44,007 bases of DNA from Oceanospirillaceae bacterium (GCA_013215505.1 JABSQZ010000019.1:84515-128521); one strand, 5' to 3'; positions 8,490 to 16,912 are shown, counted from the first letter of the stretch. Notes: generated from the letters alone by a model not told the origin. A program made the numbers and translations.

Positions 8490-9005
8490 TTCAGGATTAC
8501 CTGGGCAGTAATGTATGCCTTGAACTGGTATAGAATGCTTCTTCAAGCTCCAGATATCACAGGAGATATCTACCAAGGGCTTTGTCCCTACGACTTTACT
8601 GAAGATGGATTCGAATATGACCTGTTCAGACCGTTCTTTAAAGGCGCAACACTTAAAGCTATCAACTGTAAAACCCCTAAGGCTGCCATGGGGGTAATAA
8701 ACATGTCGATCCGTGATCTGCCTGAAGATCAACGCAAGAGGGTTAGCGGTAAGAGAGTGCTGGCAATGATCCAGAAAAAACACGCACCGATTGCTGATAA
8801 GTTCGGTAGCGGCTTCGGGCTAGGCCTTCAATACGCTGACTCACAACTCGCTTCCTCCATACTGAGTCAGTGCATGCACGATGGTATCCCAGCTCTACCC
8901 GTCCATGATTCCTTTATCGTACCTGTAGAACATGATGGTTACATTCAGGAGTTGATGGGTAACGCCTTTAGAGAGCGCTACGGATGTAACATCGCTGTAG
9001 AGTAA
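8490..9005 (+). pseudogene. 5'-truncated polymerase-like gene
   Basis: The open frame (ATG at 8511, 164 codons) corresponds to the part of the 453-residue protein from just after motif A to the end. It keeps GDIYQGL, KTPKAAMGVINMSI (the basic O-helix-like block) and GIPALPVHDSFIV (motif C-like). The motif A aspartate and everything before it are gone, and a stop lies at 8487. It is more like the wider family I recall (LPVHDSFIV) than the intact copy is, so it is a separate lineage. It might still be translated, but cannot carry the full active site. Hairpin element H2 starts 12 bases after its stop. Confidence 0.65.
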
Positions 9006-9016
9006 AGTAGTTTGAT

Positions 9017-9091
9017 GGGGGGATATAGAGGTATAACACTCTAGTGGTAGTGCTAGTATTACTAGGTCGCTAAGTGTATCTACATCCCCCC
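9017..9091 (+). repeat. Long hairpin element H2
   Basis: Arms GGGGGGAT and ATCCCCCC, then ATAGA with TCTAC, ACACT with AGTGT, and CTAGT with ACTAG around a central GTGCTAGTATT. The partner element H3 at 11552 has different bases that keep the same pairs. There is no T-tract, so a simple terminator is not favoured. Confidence 0.75.
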
Positions 9092-9650
9092 TTACTAGGT
9101 ACTACAGGTCCTATACAAACTAGGTTTTCAGAATACGGTGCTGTGGTGATGTATATTTCTTCGCCAGGCATGACATAGGCAGGATGAATAGCAACTCCCC
9201 TCCATTCAACTTCTGTGTCAGTACTTATTGTTTAAAAGAAGTGAGTTAAAGAGGATGAACATAAGTGATGATAATCGAGTAGTTTTCTTCAACTAAAGAA
9301 ACGGCTAAAGGTTACTAGCTTTATTTATATTGAAATGCTTAATGGTAAGTTAATTTTTAGGTAACTATTTCAATAATATTATTAATAGTAAGTTAAGTTT
9401 TAAGCTACGTCTCTGTTCTATATATATTAATATAATTAATGTTGAGTTAAGGCTGATATACAATTGTTCTTCTCTGGTTTTATTAACTGTATATTACTTC
9501 TTGGCGCATTACTCGGAGTGAAAAGCCTTAACGTTTTTTATTAAATGACTTGCTGGATCTAATTGTAAATTGTAGTAATAAATGAAGTATACAATCTACT
9601 TTTTATGGTATTTTCTGAATTAGAACTTATTTATTTCAGGATTAACTATT
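9092..9650. promoter_or_regulatory. AT-rich upstream region of the autotransporter
   Basis: About 560 bases with no gene. It holds three direct repeats: TTAATGGTAAGTTAATTTTT at 9339, TTAATAGTAAGTTAAGTTTT at 9382 and the shorter TTAATGTTGAGTTAAGG at 9436. They are spaced 43 and 54 bases apart, which fits repeated binding of a regulator upstream of the autotransporter gene. Confidence 0.5.
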
Positions 9651-11429
9651 ATGTTGTTGCGGTCTGCCATTAAACGGGTATTAAACCTTAGAATTATTCT
9701 ACTATTATCAGTACCCGCTTATGCTGCTGATTTTACAATTGTTGATGGTCAAACAGAAACCACGACCCAAACGTTAACAGCTAATGAGAATGGCGTTATT
9801 GAAGCTGGCGGCACACTGACAACAGCTGGCGCTGGCATATCTGCTTCAGGCACAAATGTTACCATCAGCAATAGTGGTATCATTAAATCAACTGGCAATA
9901 AAGGTATTGAATCAAACGGGACTAATAGCGTTATCAGTAATAGCGGCGCAATTACAGCAGCTCAGGACGGTATTTATTCACAGGGCGCTGATGCCATCAT
10001 CACTAATAGCGGCACGATTGCAGCAGATTTTATCGGTATTGCTTCAATTGGCAGTAGTGCCGATGTCATCATCACTAATAGCGGCACTATTACCGCAAAT
10101 GAAGGTATTTATTCAGATGGCGCTGATGCCGTTATCACTAATAGCGGCACGATTACAGGAAATACTGTCGGTATTCGCGCAGACGGCGATGATGTCGTTA
10201 TCAACAATAGCGGGAAGATTACAGTAACGGGAGGCGGCGCGCTTGCTGTCCGAGGTGATGCTAGTGATAGTACCTTAAATCTATTAGCTGGCTCACAAAT
10301 CATTGGTGCGATTGATTTAGGTGATAATGGTGGTGATAACGATACTGTTAATATCTATGGGGGTAGCGTTTCGGCTAATTTAACCTTCATCAATGTTGAA
10401 AATATTAATCTCTTGACCGCTTCAGGCTTTGTTAATGGCAATAACGTAGTGACGGTTGACCCAACCGTTGAAGCGGCTCGCTCATCAGCCTTATCAGGTA
10501 TTACCTCATCCATTCATAACACGGTCAATCAACGGGCCTTGCACAAAAAACCTGTTAAACCCATACAATTGGTTGCAGCAACTGTGTCATCGGATATGTT
10601 TATTCAACAGCGTACACCAATAGCATGGGCTCAGACTTTTGGTGGCAGTACTAATAGAGATGCTGAAGCAGGGACACTGGCCTATGACTCAACTCACGTG
10701 GGTCTTGCCTTGGGTTACGAGTGGTATACTGATCAAATGCGTGTGGGCCTTTTTGGCGGTGTGGTCCACTCTAAAATTGATACAGATACGGCATCTTCAC
10801 AAACCGATGCTGATAGCTTTTATGTCGGAGGATATAGCTTATTTGATATAGGCTCAGTGACTTTTTCGACATCTATACTCGCCGGTTATGCTGACAATAA
10901 TAACGAGCGCTTAGTGATCGATAATGTTGAGGGACTTGAAGTGGCGAAGTCTGACTTTTCGAGCGTATTTATTAGCCCGTCCCTTAGCTTAAGTACGGCC
11001 TACAAGCTCAGCGATAATATAGAGTTTAGGCCATCCGCCACGATTAACTACTCTATGGCATGGTTAGATAGTTACCAGGAACAAGGCACTACTAATTCAA
11101 ATATCAAGGTCGATAATCGTACCTTACGTGTATTAACAACAAAAGCACAATTGGCAGCCGCCTACCAACTGAATAATAATAGTGAGGTTGAGTTTAGATT
11201 GGGTATGAGCTCAAGGCACAGTAATGACGATGATACGCAGGTCAATCTAGCCGGTAATCAGTTTAGTTATGCTAATGCCGGTGATGAAAATGTTAATAAC
11301 CGCTTTGCCGGTATAAACTTTCGCATGGCCGAGCAAGATAACTTAGCCCTTTTAGTTGATCTGGAGTTCGGTGACAGTAACAAAGAGAATTACCTTAATG
11401 GCCAAATCAGTTTGGAATATAGTTTTTGA
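9651..11429 (+). CDS. Autotransporter with beta-helix passenger
   Basis: 592 residues. The N-terminus is a signal peptide (basic start, hydrophobic LRIILLLSV, cleavage likely after AYA at about 25). Residues about 30-210 are a short right-handed beta-helix passenger built of about 20-residue repeats with the core ITNSGTI (SNSGIIKS, SNSGAITA, TNSGTIAA, TNSGTITA). A linker follows, then from about 325 a C-terminal autotransporter barrel (PIAWAQTFGGSTNRD, alternating aromatic strands) ending in ISLEYSF with the terminal Phe expected of outer membrane proteins. It is a type V secretion protein displayed on the outer membrane, perhaps an adhesin. The gene is monocistronic and flanked by hairpin elements and paralogous small secreted genes. 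Confidence 0.88.
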   Translation: MLLRSAIKRVLNLRIILLLSVPAYAADFTIVDGQTETTTQTLTANENGVIEAGGTLTTAGAGISASGTNVTISNSGIIKSTGNKGIESNGTNSVISNSGAITAAQDGIYSQGADAIITNSGTIAADFIGIASIGSSADVIITNSGTITANEGIYSDGADAVITNSGTITGNTVGIRADGDDVVINNSGKITVTGGGALAVRGDASDSTLNLLAGSQIIGAIDLGDNGGDNDTVNIYGGSVSANLTFINVENINLLTASGFVNGNNVVTVDPTVEAARSSALSGITSSIHNTVNQRALHKKPVKPIQLVAATVSSDMFIQQRTPIAWAQTFGGSTNRDAEAGTLAYDSTHVGLALGYEWYTDQMRVGLFGGVVHSKIDTDTASSQTDADSFYVGGYSLFDIGSVTFSTSILAGYADNNNERLVIDNVEGLEVAKSDFSSVFISPSLSLSTAYKLSDNIEFRPSATINYSMAWLDSYQEQGTTNSNIKVDNRTLRVLTTKAQLAAAYQLNNNSEVEFRLGMSSRHSNDDDTQVNLAGNQFSYANAGDENVNNRFAGINFRMAEQDNLALLVDLEFGDSNKENYLNGQISLEYSF

Positions 11430-11551
11430 GTTAGGCCGGAGCTAAAGCATTAAAGATAATACTAAGGGGAGTATACCTTGCACCAGAACCACATACACAC
11501 ATCAGAAAGAACTATGTGTGTAACAGAGGTGTAGCTTAAAGCTGGATATCA

Positions 11552-11627
11552 GGGGGATATAGAGATATAACGCTCTAGGAGTAGTGCTAGTATTCCTAGG
11601 TAGTGAAGTGTTTCTATATCCCCTCTT
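11552..11627 (+). repeat. Long hairpin element H3
   Basis: Arms GGGGGATATAGA and TCTATATCCCCC pair fully. Inside, ACGCT faces AGTGT and CTAGGA faces TCCTAG around GTAGTGCTAGTAT. Compared with H2 (CTAGT/ACTAG), both sides changed together, which supports selection on the folded form. It lies about 120 bases after the autotransporter stop. Confidence 0.75.
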
Positions 11628-11835
11628 TCAGGAGGTCACAGAAATACTTTAAATTAATAGAGTAAGTGGTGACCTATGGGGCTGGAATAGTTAATCCAAG
11701 TAGAAGTAAAACTGTAGTAACGAAAAACTATTACAGAGGCCTTGCGGCAGTTGATCGAATCCGTCCTGTTTCATATTACAGTTCTGAGATCGATTAACTG
11801 CCTATCAGAGCGCTAATGGATGCTGCGCTTATTTA

Positions 11836-12108
11836 TCATAAGTGCTTGCCACCATGTTTATCATCGTTGTCGCCGTGGCCATTTCCACCACTATTATTAC
11901 CAGGGCCTTTGTTAGGGTTATCGCCACCATTACCACCACCGCTATTATTCCCTGAGCCTTTGTTAGGATTGCCACCGTGGGCGTTAGTATTGTCAGCGTT
12001 ATTGTGACCGTTATCGGCGTTATCCCCATTTGGATTACCGGCCATAGTACCGGCGCTCAAACCTATAGCGAGTACAGCAGCTGAGACTATTGCGAAAAGC
12101 TTTTTCAT
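11836..12108 (-). CDS. Small secreted Asn/Gly-rich protein, copy 2
   Basis: 90 residues from the ATG preceded by GGAG seven bases upstream. Signal peptide MKKLFAIVSAAVLAIGLSAG, nearly identical to the copy at 7888-8091. The mature part is longer, with two tandem units built on NPNKGSGNNSGGG and NPNKGPGNNSGG, and a His-rich end (HGDNDDKHGGKHL). The region is low-complexity and probably disordered. Together with copy 1 it brackets the autotransporter gene, and both point away from it on the minus strand, so they may be products of a local duplication. No function is assigned. Confidence 0.75.
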   Translation of the reverse strand: MKKLFAIVSAAVLAIGLSAGTMAGNPNGDNADNGHNNADNTNAHGGNPNKGSGNNSGGGNGGDNPNKGPGNNSGGNGHGDNDDKHGGKHL

Positions 12109-12340
12109 AATATTTCTCCGTGCTCCCTTTGGCTTGTGCACTGCACGATGAGAGCTGTCGTGTAGCAGATAGAGTAAGTATTTTGACTGGAACGGTCTGC
12201 ATCTGTAAGCAGATCCAAGTTTGTATAAGTGCAGTTATAAAACTGCTTTTATTAGACAGGCTAATTACCTTAGAGAACATGACAACATAAATACTCTGTC
12301 CGGTAAATGAACAATATCAAAGTGTGTCTCAAAATGAGAC
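12109..12340 (-). promoter_or_regulatory. Conserved leader and promoter region, copy 2
   Basis: Matches the leader of the first small secreted gene: ACGATGAGAGCTG, CGTGTAGCAGATAGAGTAAG, and farther upstream TAAATGAACA and GTCTCAAAATG. The mature coding parts have diverged more than this leader. Confidence 0.55.
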
Positions 12341-12659
12341 GGTTTCTAGGTATGGGGTTAGCTATGGTATTCATTATCTACCATTAAAAGGTAATAAATC
12401 TAATGCTATAAAGCACAACTTGAGCAACAAGACATCTGGGGTAGGAATAGATCCTATTTAATAAATGCATCCATAGAGCTGTACCGTTTAACGTGAGCAC
12501 TTCAGTTCTGTTAAACCATTAAAGGCATTGTGGGTGTGCACATGTGTTATGAAATTGAGAATGCACGGACTGAGTGCTTTAGCTGTTGTGGGAGCTGGTG
12601 GCTTTGGCGTACAACTAACGATGCCTAAGAGTGCTAGCATTAGGCGTATTGTAGGTAGT

Positions 12660-12760
12660 CAAAATAGGGATCGGGTTCGAATCCCTCGTATCAATAACGG
12701 ACTGTCAACTTCGGCAGCGGTATCACAATTGGTATCACAAAGTTGTTGTTGGTGATTTTT
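12660..12760 (+). other. tRNA-like 3' end and arm repeats, candidate attL
   Basis: GGGTTCGAATCCCTC at 12674-12688 is the T-arm sequence of many tRNA genes, but no matching 5' tRNA part is present upstream and the stem is imperfect, so this is not a working tRNA. About 30 bases on, GGTATCACAA occurs twice in tandem (12719, 12731), like integrase arm sites. The integrase gene starts about 280 bases downstream. This arrangement is expected at the integration junction of a tRNA-targeting element. Confidence 0.4.
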
Positions 12761-12957
12761 GGTTATGATAATATTGTTATAATTCAGCTGTTTAAGCGGC
12801 CTAAAATTACCATGTGAGTCCCTCCAGGCGTACCACTTTCACTTCCCTATACACCCCCATAGTTCTCCCAAGCCTTGTAAACAAAAGCTTTTATTCGTAA
12901 TATGATCTCAGCGGTTCCCATGCATTTCACACAAATCCTGTGCAAAGTGGGGGCTTT

Positions 12958-13010
12958 ATTGGGGGCCTTTTACATTTTTCTGTTTTTTCACCCATAAAAA
13001 GGCCCCCAAT
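12958..13010 (+). promoter_or_regulatory. 14-bp perfect inverted repeat before the integrase
   Basis: ATTGGGGGCCTTTT at 12958 and AAAAGGCCCCCAAT at 12997 pair perfectly around a 25-base T-rich loop, ending 26 bases before the integrase start. A related GGGGGCTTT lies just upstream at 12949. It could be a terminator or attenuator, or a binding site for Int or AlpA. Confidence 0.55.
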
Positions 13011-13036
13011 TTAAAATTTCCATGGGAGGTAGGCTA

Positions 13037-14260
13037 ATGTCACTAAACGATCGGGAAATTAAAAGTGCTAAAGCACGTGAGAAAGACTACAAGCTTTCAG
13101 ATGAGAAAGGGTTATACCTTCTTGTCACCAAAGCTGGTGGAAAGCTCTTTCGTTTAAAGTACCGCTACCAAGGCAAAGAGAAGAAACTCTCTATTGGCTC
13201 CTACCCTGATATCAGTTTAAAAGTAGCTCGCGGAATACGCGATGATGCCCGGACAAAGTTAGCTGATGGCATCGACCCCTCCCTATTTAAGAAAATCTTG
13301 AAAGAGACTCAACGAAGCAATCTGGAAAATAGCTTTGAAGTGGTGGCTTTGGAATGGTTTTCGATAAAGCAAAAAGATAAAGCTACAGGCACTAAAGAAC
13401 GCGTCAACAACATATTTAATCGTTATCTCTTCCCCATGCTTGGCCCTTTAGCTATCAACGAAATTCCTACCTCTACTATATTAGCAACCCTTAAAGCTAT
13501 AGAAAAAAGAGGAGCGCTTGAAACCACCCGTCGAGCCAGACAGCTTGTTAGTCAAATCTACCGATACGCAATTGCCACAGGTCGAGCGGACAGGGATCCC
13601 ATCCCAGATCTAAAAGGTGCATTTGAGCCCCAGCGGGTTGAGCACCATTCAGCGATGACTGAGCCTAAAGACGTCGGGCATCTTATGGTTGCGATAGACA
13701 ATTTTCGAGGCACATTAGTTGTACAAACGGCTATGAAGCTATCCGCACTGTTCTTTTGCCGCCCTGGAGAAATACGCCACTTAAAATGGGAAAGTATAAA
13801 TTCAGAAGAACTGCGCATTGAAATAATATCTGACAAGACTAAGCAACCTCACATCATCCCCTTAAGCCGGCAGGCAATTACTTTATTAGATGAGCTTCAC
13901 CCTTTGACGGGCAGGAGTGAGTATATTTTGCCTTCGGCTAGAGGCAGAAGCCGCCCAATGTCAGAAAACGCAGTTAGAACGGCGTTAAGGACTATGGGCT
14001 ATGACAACGACACAATGACAGCTCACGGCTTTAGAGCTATGGCTAGAACGCTACTGGATGAAGTACTTGAATACCGGATTGAATGGATAGAGCAACAACT
14101 GGCCCATGCTGTAAAGGATCCTAACGGAAGGGCGTATAACCGCACTAAGCATTTAAAGCAACGTACTGAAATGATGCAACGCTGGGCTGACTACCTGGAC
14201 GAATTAAGAGAACAAGCATTAGCCAAAAACGTTGTTACAGGCAATTTCAGCCGAGCTTAA
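13037..14260 (+). CDS. P4-type tyrosine integrase
   Basis: 407 residues from the ATG that follows GGAGG seven bases upstream; an ATG 15 bases earlier lies before that site and is rejected. The N-terminus (LNDREIKSAKAREKDYKLSD, then YRYQGKEKKLSIGSYPDISL) is the DUF4102 arm-binding domain of P4-like integrases. A core-binding domain follows (about 100-190). The catalytic domain has Arg in FFCRPGEIRHLKWE, Lys in ISDKTKQPHIIPL, HGFRAMARTLL, the second His in QQLAHAVKD and a Tyr in GRAYNRTKHL. All five to six active residues are present. It would integrate the element through the attachment site upstream and is the first gene of the satellite module. Confidence 0.93.
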   Translation: MSLNDREIKSAKAREKDYKLSDEKGLYLLVTKAGGKLFRLKYRYQGKEKKLSIGSYPDISLKVARGIRDDARTKLADGIDPSLFKKILKETQRSNLENSFEVVALEWFSIKQKDKATGTKERVNNIFNRYLFPMLGPLAINEIPTSTILATLKAIEKRGALETTRRARQLVSQIYRYAIATGRADRDPIPDLKGAFEPQRVEHHSAMTEPKDVGHLMVAIDNFRGTLVVQTAMKLSALFFCRPGEIRHLKWESINSEELRIEIISDKTKQPHIIPLSRQAITLLDELHPLTGRSEYILPSARGRSRPMSENAVRTALRTMGYDNDTMTAHGFRAMARTLLDEVLEYRIEWIEQQLAHAVKDPNGRAYNRTKHLKQRTEMMQRWADYLDELREQALAKNVVTGNFSRA

Positions 14261-14334
14261 CCACCAGCTCTTACTAGTTTCTCCAGCCTAGGGTAGCTCC
14301 CGAATCAGCGGTATCCTCACCGCTTGGCTGGTGG
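14261..14334 (+). terminator. Inverted-repeat structure after the integrase
   Basis: CCACCAGC at 14261 pairs with GCTGGTGG at 14327, enclosing a second hairpin AGCGGT/ACCGCT. It begins at the integrase stop codon. No long T-run follows, so termination is uncertain; a processed RNA or protein site is possible. Confidence 0.45.
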
Positions 14335-14364
14335 ATTTAACGAGGGTTAGCATTAGGGAATGTT

Positions 14365-15183
14365 ATGAGCATAGTAAAAATAACGTCTACAAAAGACCTT
14401 CCTAGCTGGTTCAAGATTCAAAACTATTCGAGCTTATCTCTGGAAACCGAAATTGTTTTGTACAGACAAATAGTTTCAAGAGTCGCAATTTTAAGATCCT
14501 TGAATCTTGGGCGGGAGATGAATATTCACGATAAGCTAGAGTGGAAATTTATCCAACAATTTGGAGCTGTCACAGGTGAGAAAATCGAAAAATTGTATAG
14601 GGCCGAGAGTAATAAGCTTGGATTGAAAGAGTTTAAAAAAGATTTTAAGGATGATCCCGCTCTCAATTTAAGAAAAGGGGCTAGTGTAACCCCTTTAACA
14701 GCTAGACATATAGCCAGAATGATGATGGGAATGATGGCCTCAAAAGCAGAAGAAACTGGGGATCCCTTTGATGCTTTCGATTTGCGCGACCACAAATATC
14801 ACATTGAACAAGGAAGTGAGAATACAGTTAACATCACTATTAATCTTAGATATAGAGATCGTAAAATCCTCTCCGAGTTAGAAGATTTGCTGCCTATTTA
14901 CAGAAAATCTTTGGGCTCAGCTCCACCTAAAAAGAGCCCTCAGAAGAAAACCCCTCTTAAAATATTAAATAACAAAGTGATTCCTTTATTGGATTTATTG
15001 ATTTGGGCTAAGAACAATAATTCAGAAATATCCTATACAGTATTGGCCGTCACTTTGTTTCCAGATGGCACCAAAGGTGAGGAAGAATTAAGAAAAACTA
15101 TAGTCCCATTCACGCTAGCGATGACTGAAAACACATTTGTAGATGAATGGGAGGCCGATTTAGAGCCTTCGTTGGACGGATAA
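14365..15183 (+). CDS. Hypothetical protein, DUF6387-like
   Basis: 272 residues. It begins IVKITSTKDLPSWFKIQNYSSL; the DLP.WF...Y opening resembles DUF6387 proteins, which are often found next to integrases in gammaproteobacterial mobile elements. The body is helical with a basic linker near residues 189-203 (PPKKSPQKKTPLK), followed by a second folded segment. No catalytic motif is visible and no function is known. It lies about 100 bases after the integrase, separated by the inverted-repeat structure. The family assignment is from memory of the N-terminal motif only. Confidence 0.55.
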   Translation: MSIVKITSTKDLPSWFKIQNYSSLSLETEIVLYRQIVSRVAILRSLNLGREMNIHDKLEWKFIQQFGAVTGEKIEKLYRAESNKLGLKEFKKDFKDDPALNLRKGASVTPLTARHIARMMMGMMASKAEETGDPFDAFDLRDHKYHIEQGSENTVNITINLRYRDRKILSELEDLLPIYRKSLGSAPPKKSPQKKTPLKILNNKVIPLLDLLIWAKNNNSEISYTVLAVTLFPDGTKGEEELRKTIVPFTLAMTENTFVDEWEADLEPSLDG

Positions 15184-15380
15184 TGTTGAGTATTTTATCT
15201 ATCAACAGTTGTCGTATGGCATAGAATAATTAATTTTCTTGCGCAGCTTTTTTTAATATCTTTATCGGAGTCGAAATTTATAGTTTCTTCCGCGACTATT
15301 CTTTTTTTTTCGTCCCTTCAAGCAAGTTAAAATTTTAAGCAATATCCCCCTGTCTTCCAACGAATACACAGGGGTTTCAC

Positions 15381-15572
15381 ATGAATAGAATTATCAGGCG
15401 TCCAGAAGTTGAGCATTTAACCGGTATCGGCAGGTCTGCAATTTATCGAGGGATGCAAGATGGAAGCTTCCCAAAAAATATAAGCCTGGGAGGTAAAGCT
15501 GTAGGTTGGAAAGAAAGTGATATCCAAGGATGGATAACAAAGCAGATTGAAGCTGCTGGCATGGAGGCTTAA
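15381..15572 (+). CDS. AlpA-family transcriptional regulator
   Basis: 63 residues, the usual size of AlpA/excisionase-like regulators of P4-type satellites and prophages. The sequence RRPEVEHLTGIGRSAIYRGM is the MerR-like helix-turn-helix, followed by GSFPKNISLGGKAVGWKESDI and IQGWI, both typical of the family. AGGGG lies six bases before the start. AlpA proteins activate integrase or satellite genes and can direct excision. It is the first gene of a tightly packed run (spacing of 2 bases, then overlaps) that continues to repA, so it probably heads the satellite operon. Confidence 0.92.
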   Translation: MNRIIRRPEVEHLTGIGRSAIYRGMQDGSFPKNISLGGKAVGWKESDIQGWITKQIEAAGMEA

Positions 15573-15574
15573 CG

Positions 15575-15886
15575 ATGAATAAGCACTTACCAGCCGCTCC
15601 GACAGCGACCAGCAAGATAAAATGCCTTCCGAAGAAGATTGTATCACTCAAGCATTCAATAACAAGATCGCTTATCGAGCCTGAAGCCCTTGGGTTATAC
15701 GGTGATACCTGCCTCCATAGCACTATAAGCACCTTATGGAATACGCATGGTATAGCCTTTGACCGCAAGTCAGAGAAATACGGCGTTCACGGCGTCCAAT
15801 TTACTCGCTACACCCTTCAAGAAAGCAGTAGAGATAAAGCCCACCAGCTTATAGTTCATTATGAAGGGAGGCTAGCCAATGCGTAA
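15575..15886 (+). CDS. Small putative winged-helix protein of the satellite operon
   Basis: 103 residues, starting two bases after the AlpA stop. The segment CLHSTISTLWNTHGIAFDRK, then GVQFTRYTL, resembles the helix-turn-helix plus wing seen in small phage proteins where a motif like LR..HGI..DRK is followed by a beta turn. This is a weak resemblance. It overlaps the next gene by eight bases, so translation is probably coupled. A role in satellite regulation or replication is inferred from position. Confidence 0.55.
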   Translation: MNKHLPAAPTATSKIKCLPKKIVSLKHSITRSLIEPEALGLYGDTCLHSTISTLWNTHGIAFDRKSEKYGVHGVQFTRYTLQESSRDKAHQLIVHYEGRLANA

Positions 15887-16535
15887 TCAACCATCCCTCA
15901 TCAAGTTGCGGCAAGTAGGTTTTGAATTCAGAGTAGATAGCCGCGTTATTCCCGATCTGTTAAATAACCAGCATAAGAATGTTCTAGCGCTATTATTACG
16001 TTATCAATCTGACTTTGAAGAGTTTGGTACTTTCGCGTTTCAAACGCGGAAGTCTGGAGGCAGAGAAACAAAGTTTGTTCTGCTAAATAGATCCCAATCT
16101 GAATTACTACTAACCTATTCTTCGAACACACCTGAATCAAGGCGGTTAAAAATAGGCCTTATTAAGGCTTTCGATAAAGCTAGGAACACACTCGAGGCAA
16201 GTGGCAACTACATACCATTTTATCACGCTGCGCATGAGAGTTTACAAACAGTCATCGATGAATCAGGCAGTAGTACACCTGCAGCAATTCATCATATGAA
16301 CCTTGAAAAGCTGATAAACAAAACCTTTGGCTTACACCCTGGTACCCGAAAAGAGCAACCAATAGAGATCAGGCTAATGATTGGTTCTGCTATGGCCTTA
16401 GCATCTAGGGTATATAAGCAAGCACTTGCTAACGGGCAAGACCACAAGATAGCTTATCACTCGGTTAAAACTCAGCTTGAGGGGCATATATCACAGCTCA
16501 CAAGTCCCAAAGTGCTGAAGGGAGGTCTACAATGA
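15879..16535 (+). CDS. Rha-like phage regulatory protein
   Basis: 218 residues, with GGGAGG before the start. The N-terminal part has NNQHKNVLALLLRYQSDFEE (about 28-47), the HKNV core of the Rha family, then ETKFVLLNRSQSELLLTYS and a helix ending KIGLIKAFDKARNTLE, matching the Rha order of a beta pair and the AF helix. The C-terminal 120 residues are helical and not recognised, in the place where Rha proteins carry variable domains. Rha proteins act as antirepressor-like regulators in phages and satellites. It overlaps the upstream and downstream reading frames. Confidence 0.7.
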   Translation: MRNQPSLIKLRQVGFEFRVDSRVIPDLLNNQHKNVLALLLRYQSDFEEFGTFAFQTRKSGGRETKFVLLNRSQSELLLTYSSNTPESRRLKIGLIKAFDKARNTLEASGNYIPFYHAAHESLQTVIDESGSSTPAAIHHMNLEKLINKTFGLHPGTRKEQPIEIRLMIGSAMALASRVYKQALANGQDHKIAYHSVKTQLEGHISQLTSPKVLKGGLQ

Positions 16536-16912
16536 AAAGAGCCTTCCTATTGCTTCGCAGAATTTTGAGCTGTAGTATTAATCGTATCGAGCTAGTCACT
16601 CGGTATTGCTGGTGGATTAGTCATCCTCAAGCCTTTTCTAAGCTAGGGAAATCAAACTCCCTAAATTCTCAATCTATCAGCACCCCGCTGGTGGACGTTG
16701 TTATATTTGGGGGCATGGGTCGGGAGCCAAAGAAAACGCCCCCACTGCGCCTTCCTAGCTTGGCGCGGACTTGCGGCTACCCGATCCACCCTACTTTAAG
16801 TAAAGCTAGGGAAAACGTTATGCCTTATTCACCGTATCTTTTGATAGGCACTCATCTACTACTTGCAGCAGTTAACCTCCTTCGATACGGAGGGTTATCT
16901 AATGCTTACTGA
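16532..16912 (+). CDS. Possible Ash-like small protein / structured RNA region
   Basis: A 126-codon frame that overlaps the Rha-like stop by four bases (ATGA) and has GGAGG six bases before its ATG, so translation is plausible. The product is unusual: a basic hydrophobic start, then FGGMGREPKKTPPLRLPSLA, which faintly recalls the Ash proteins of P4-like elements (GRAGAPKG-type motifs). The DNA has strong structure: GCTGGTGG occurs twice (16607, 16689) and GGGGGC (16711) pairs with GCCCCC (16738). In P4 the ash region encodes the CI immunity RNA, so this segment may work mainly as RNA. The call is tentative. Confidence 0.35.
   Translation: MKRAFLLLRRILSCSINRIELVTRYCWWISHPQAFSKLGKSNSLNSQSISTPLVDVVIFGGMGREPKKTPPLRLPSLARTCGYPIHPTLSKARENVMPYSPYLLIGTHLLLAAVNLLRYGGLSNAY

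Noticed and set aside
9017-9091. Ordinary rho-independent terminator
   Set aside because: The structure is about 75 nt with internal loops, no T-tract follows, and it recurs as a family with covarying stems.
12660-12700. Complete tRNA gene
   Set aside because: Only a T-arm-like 3' part is present; no acceptor 5' strand, D-arm or anticodon arm is found upstream and the T-stem is imperfect.
12528-12755. 75-codon plus-strand frame over the tRNA-like sequence
   Set aside because: It crosses the candidate attachment site, has no domain, and its composition is not protein-like.
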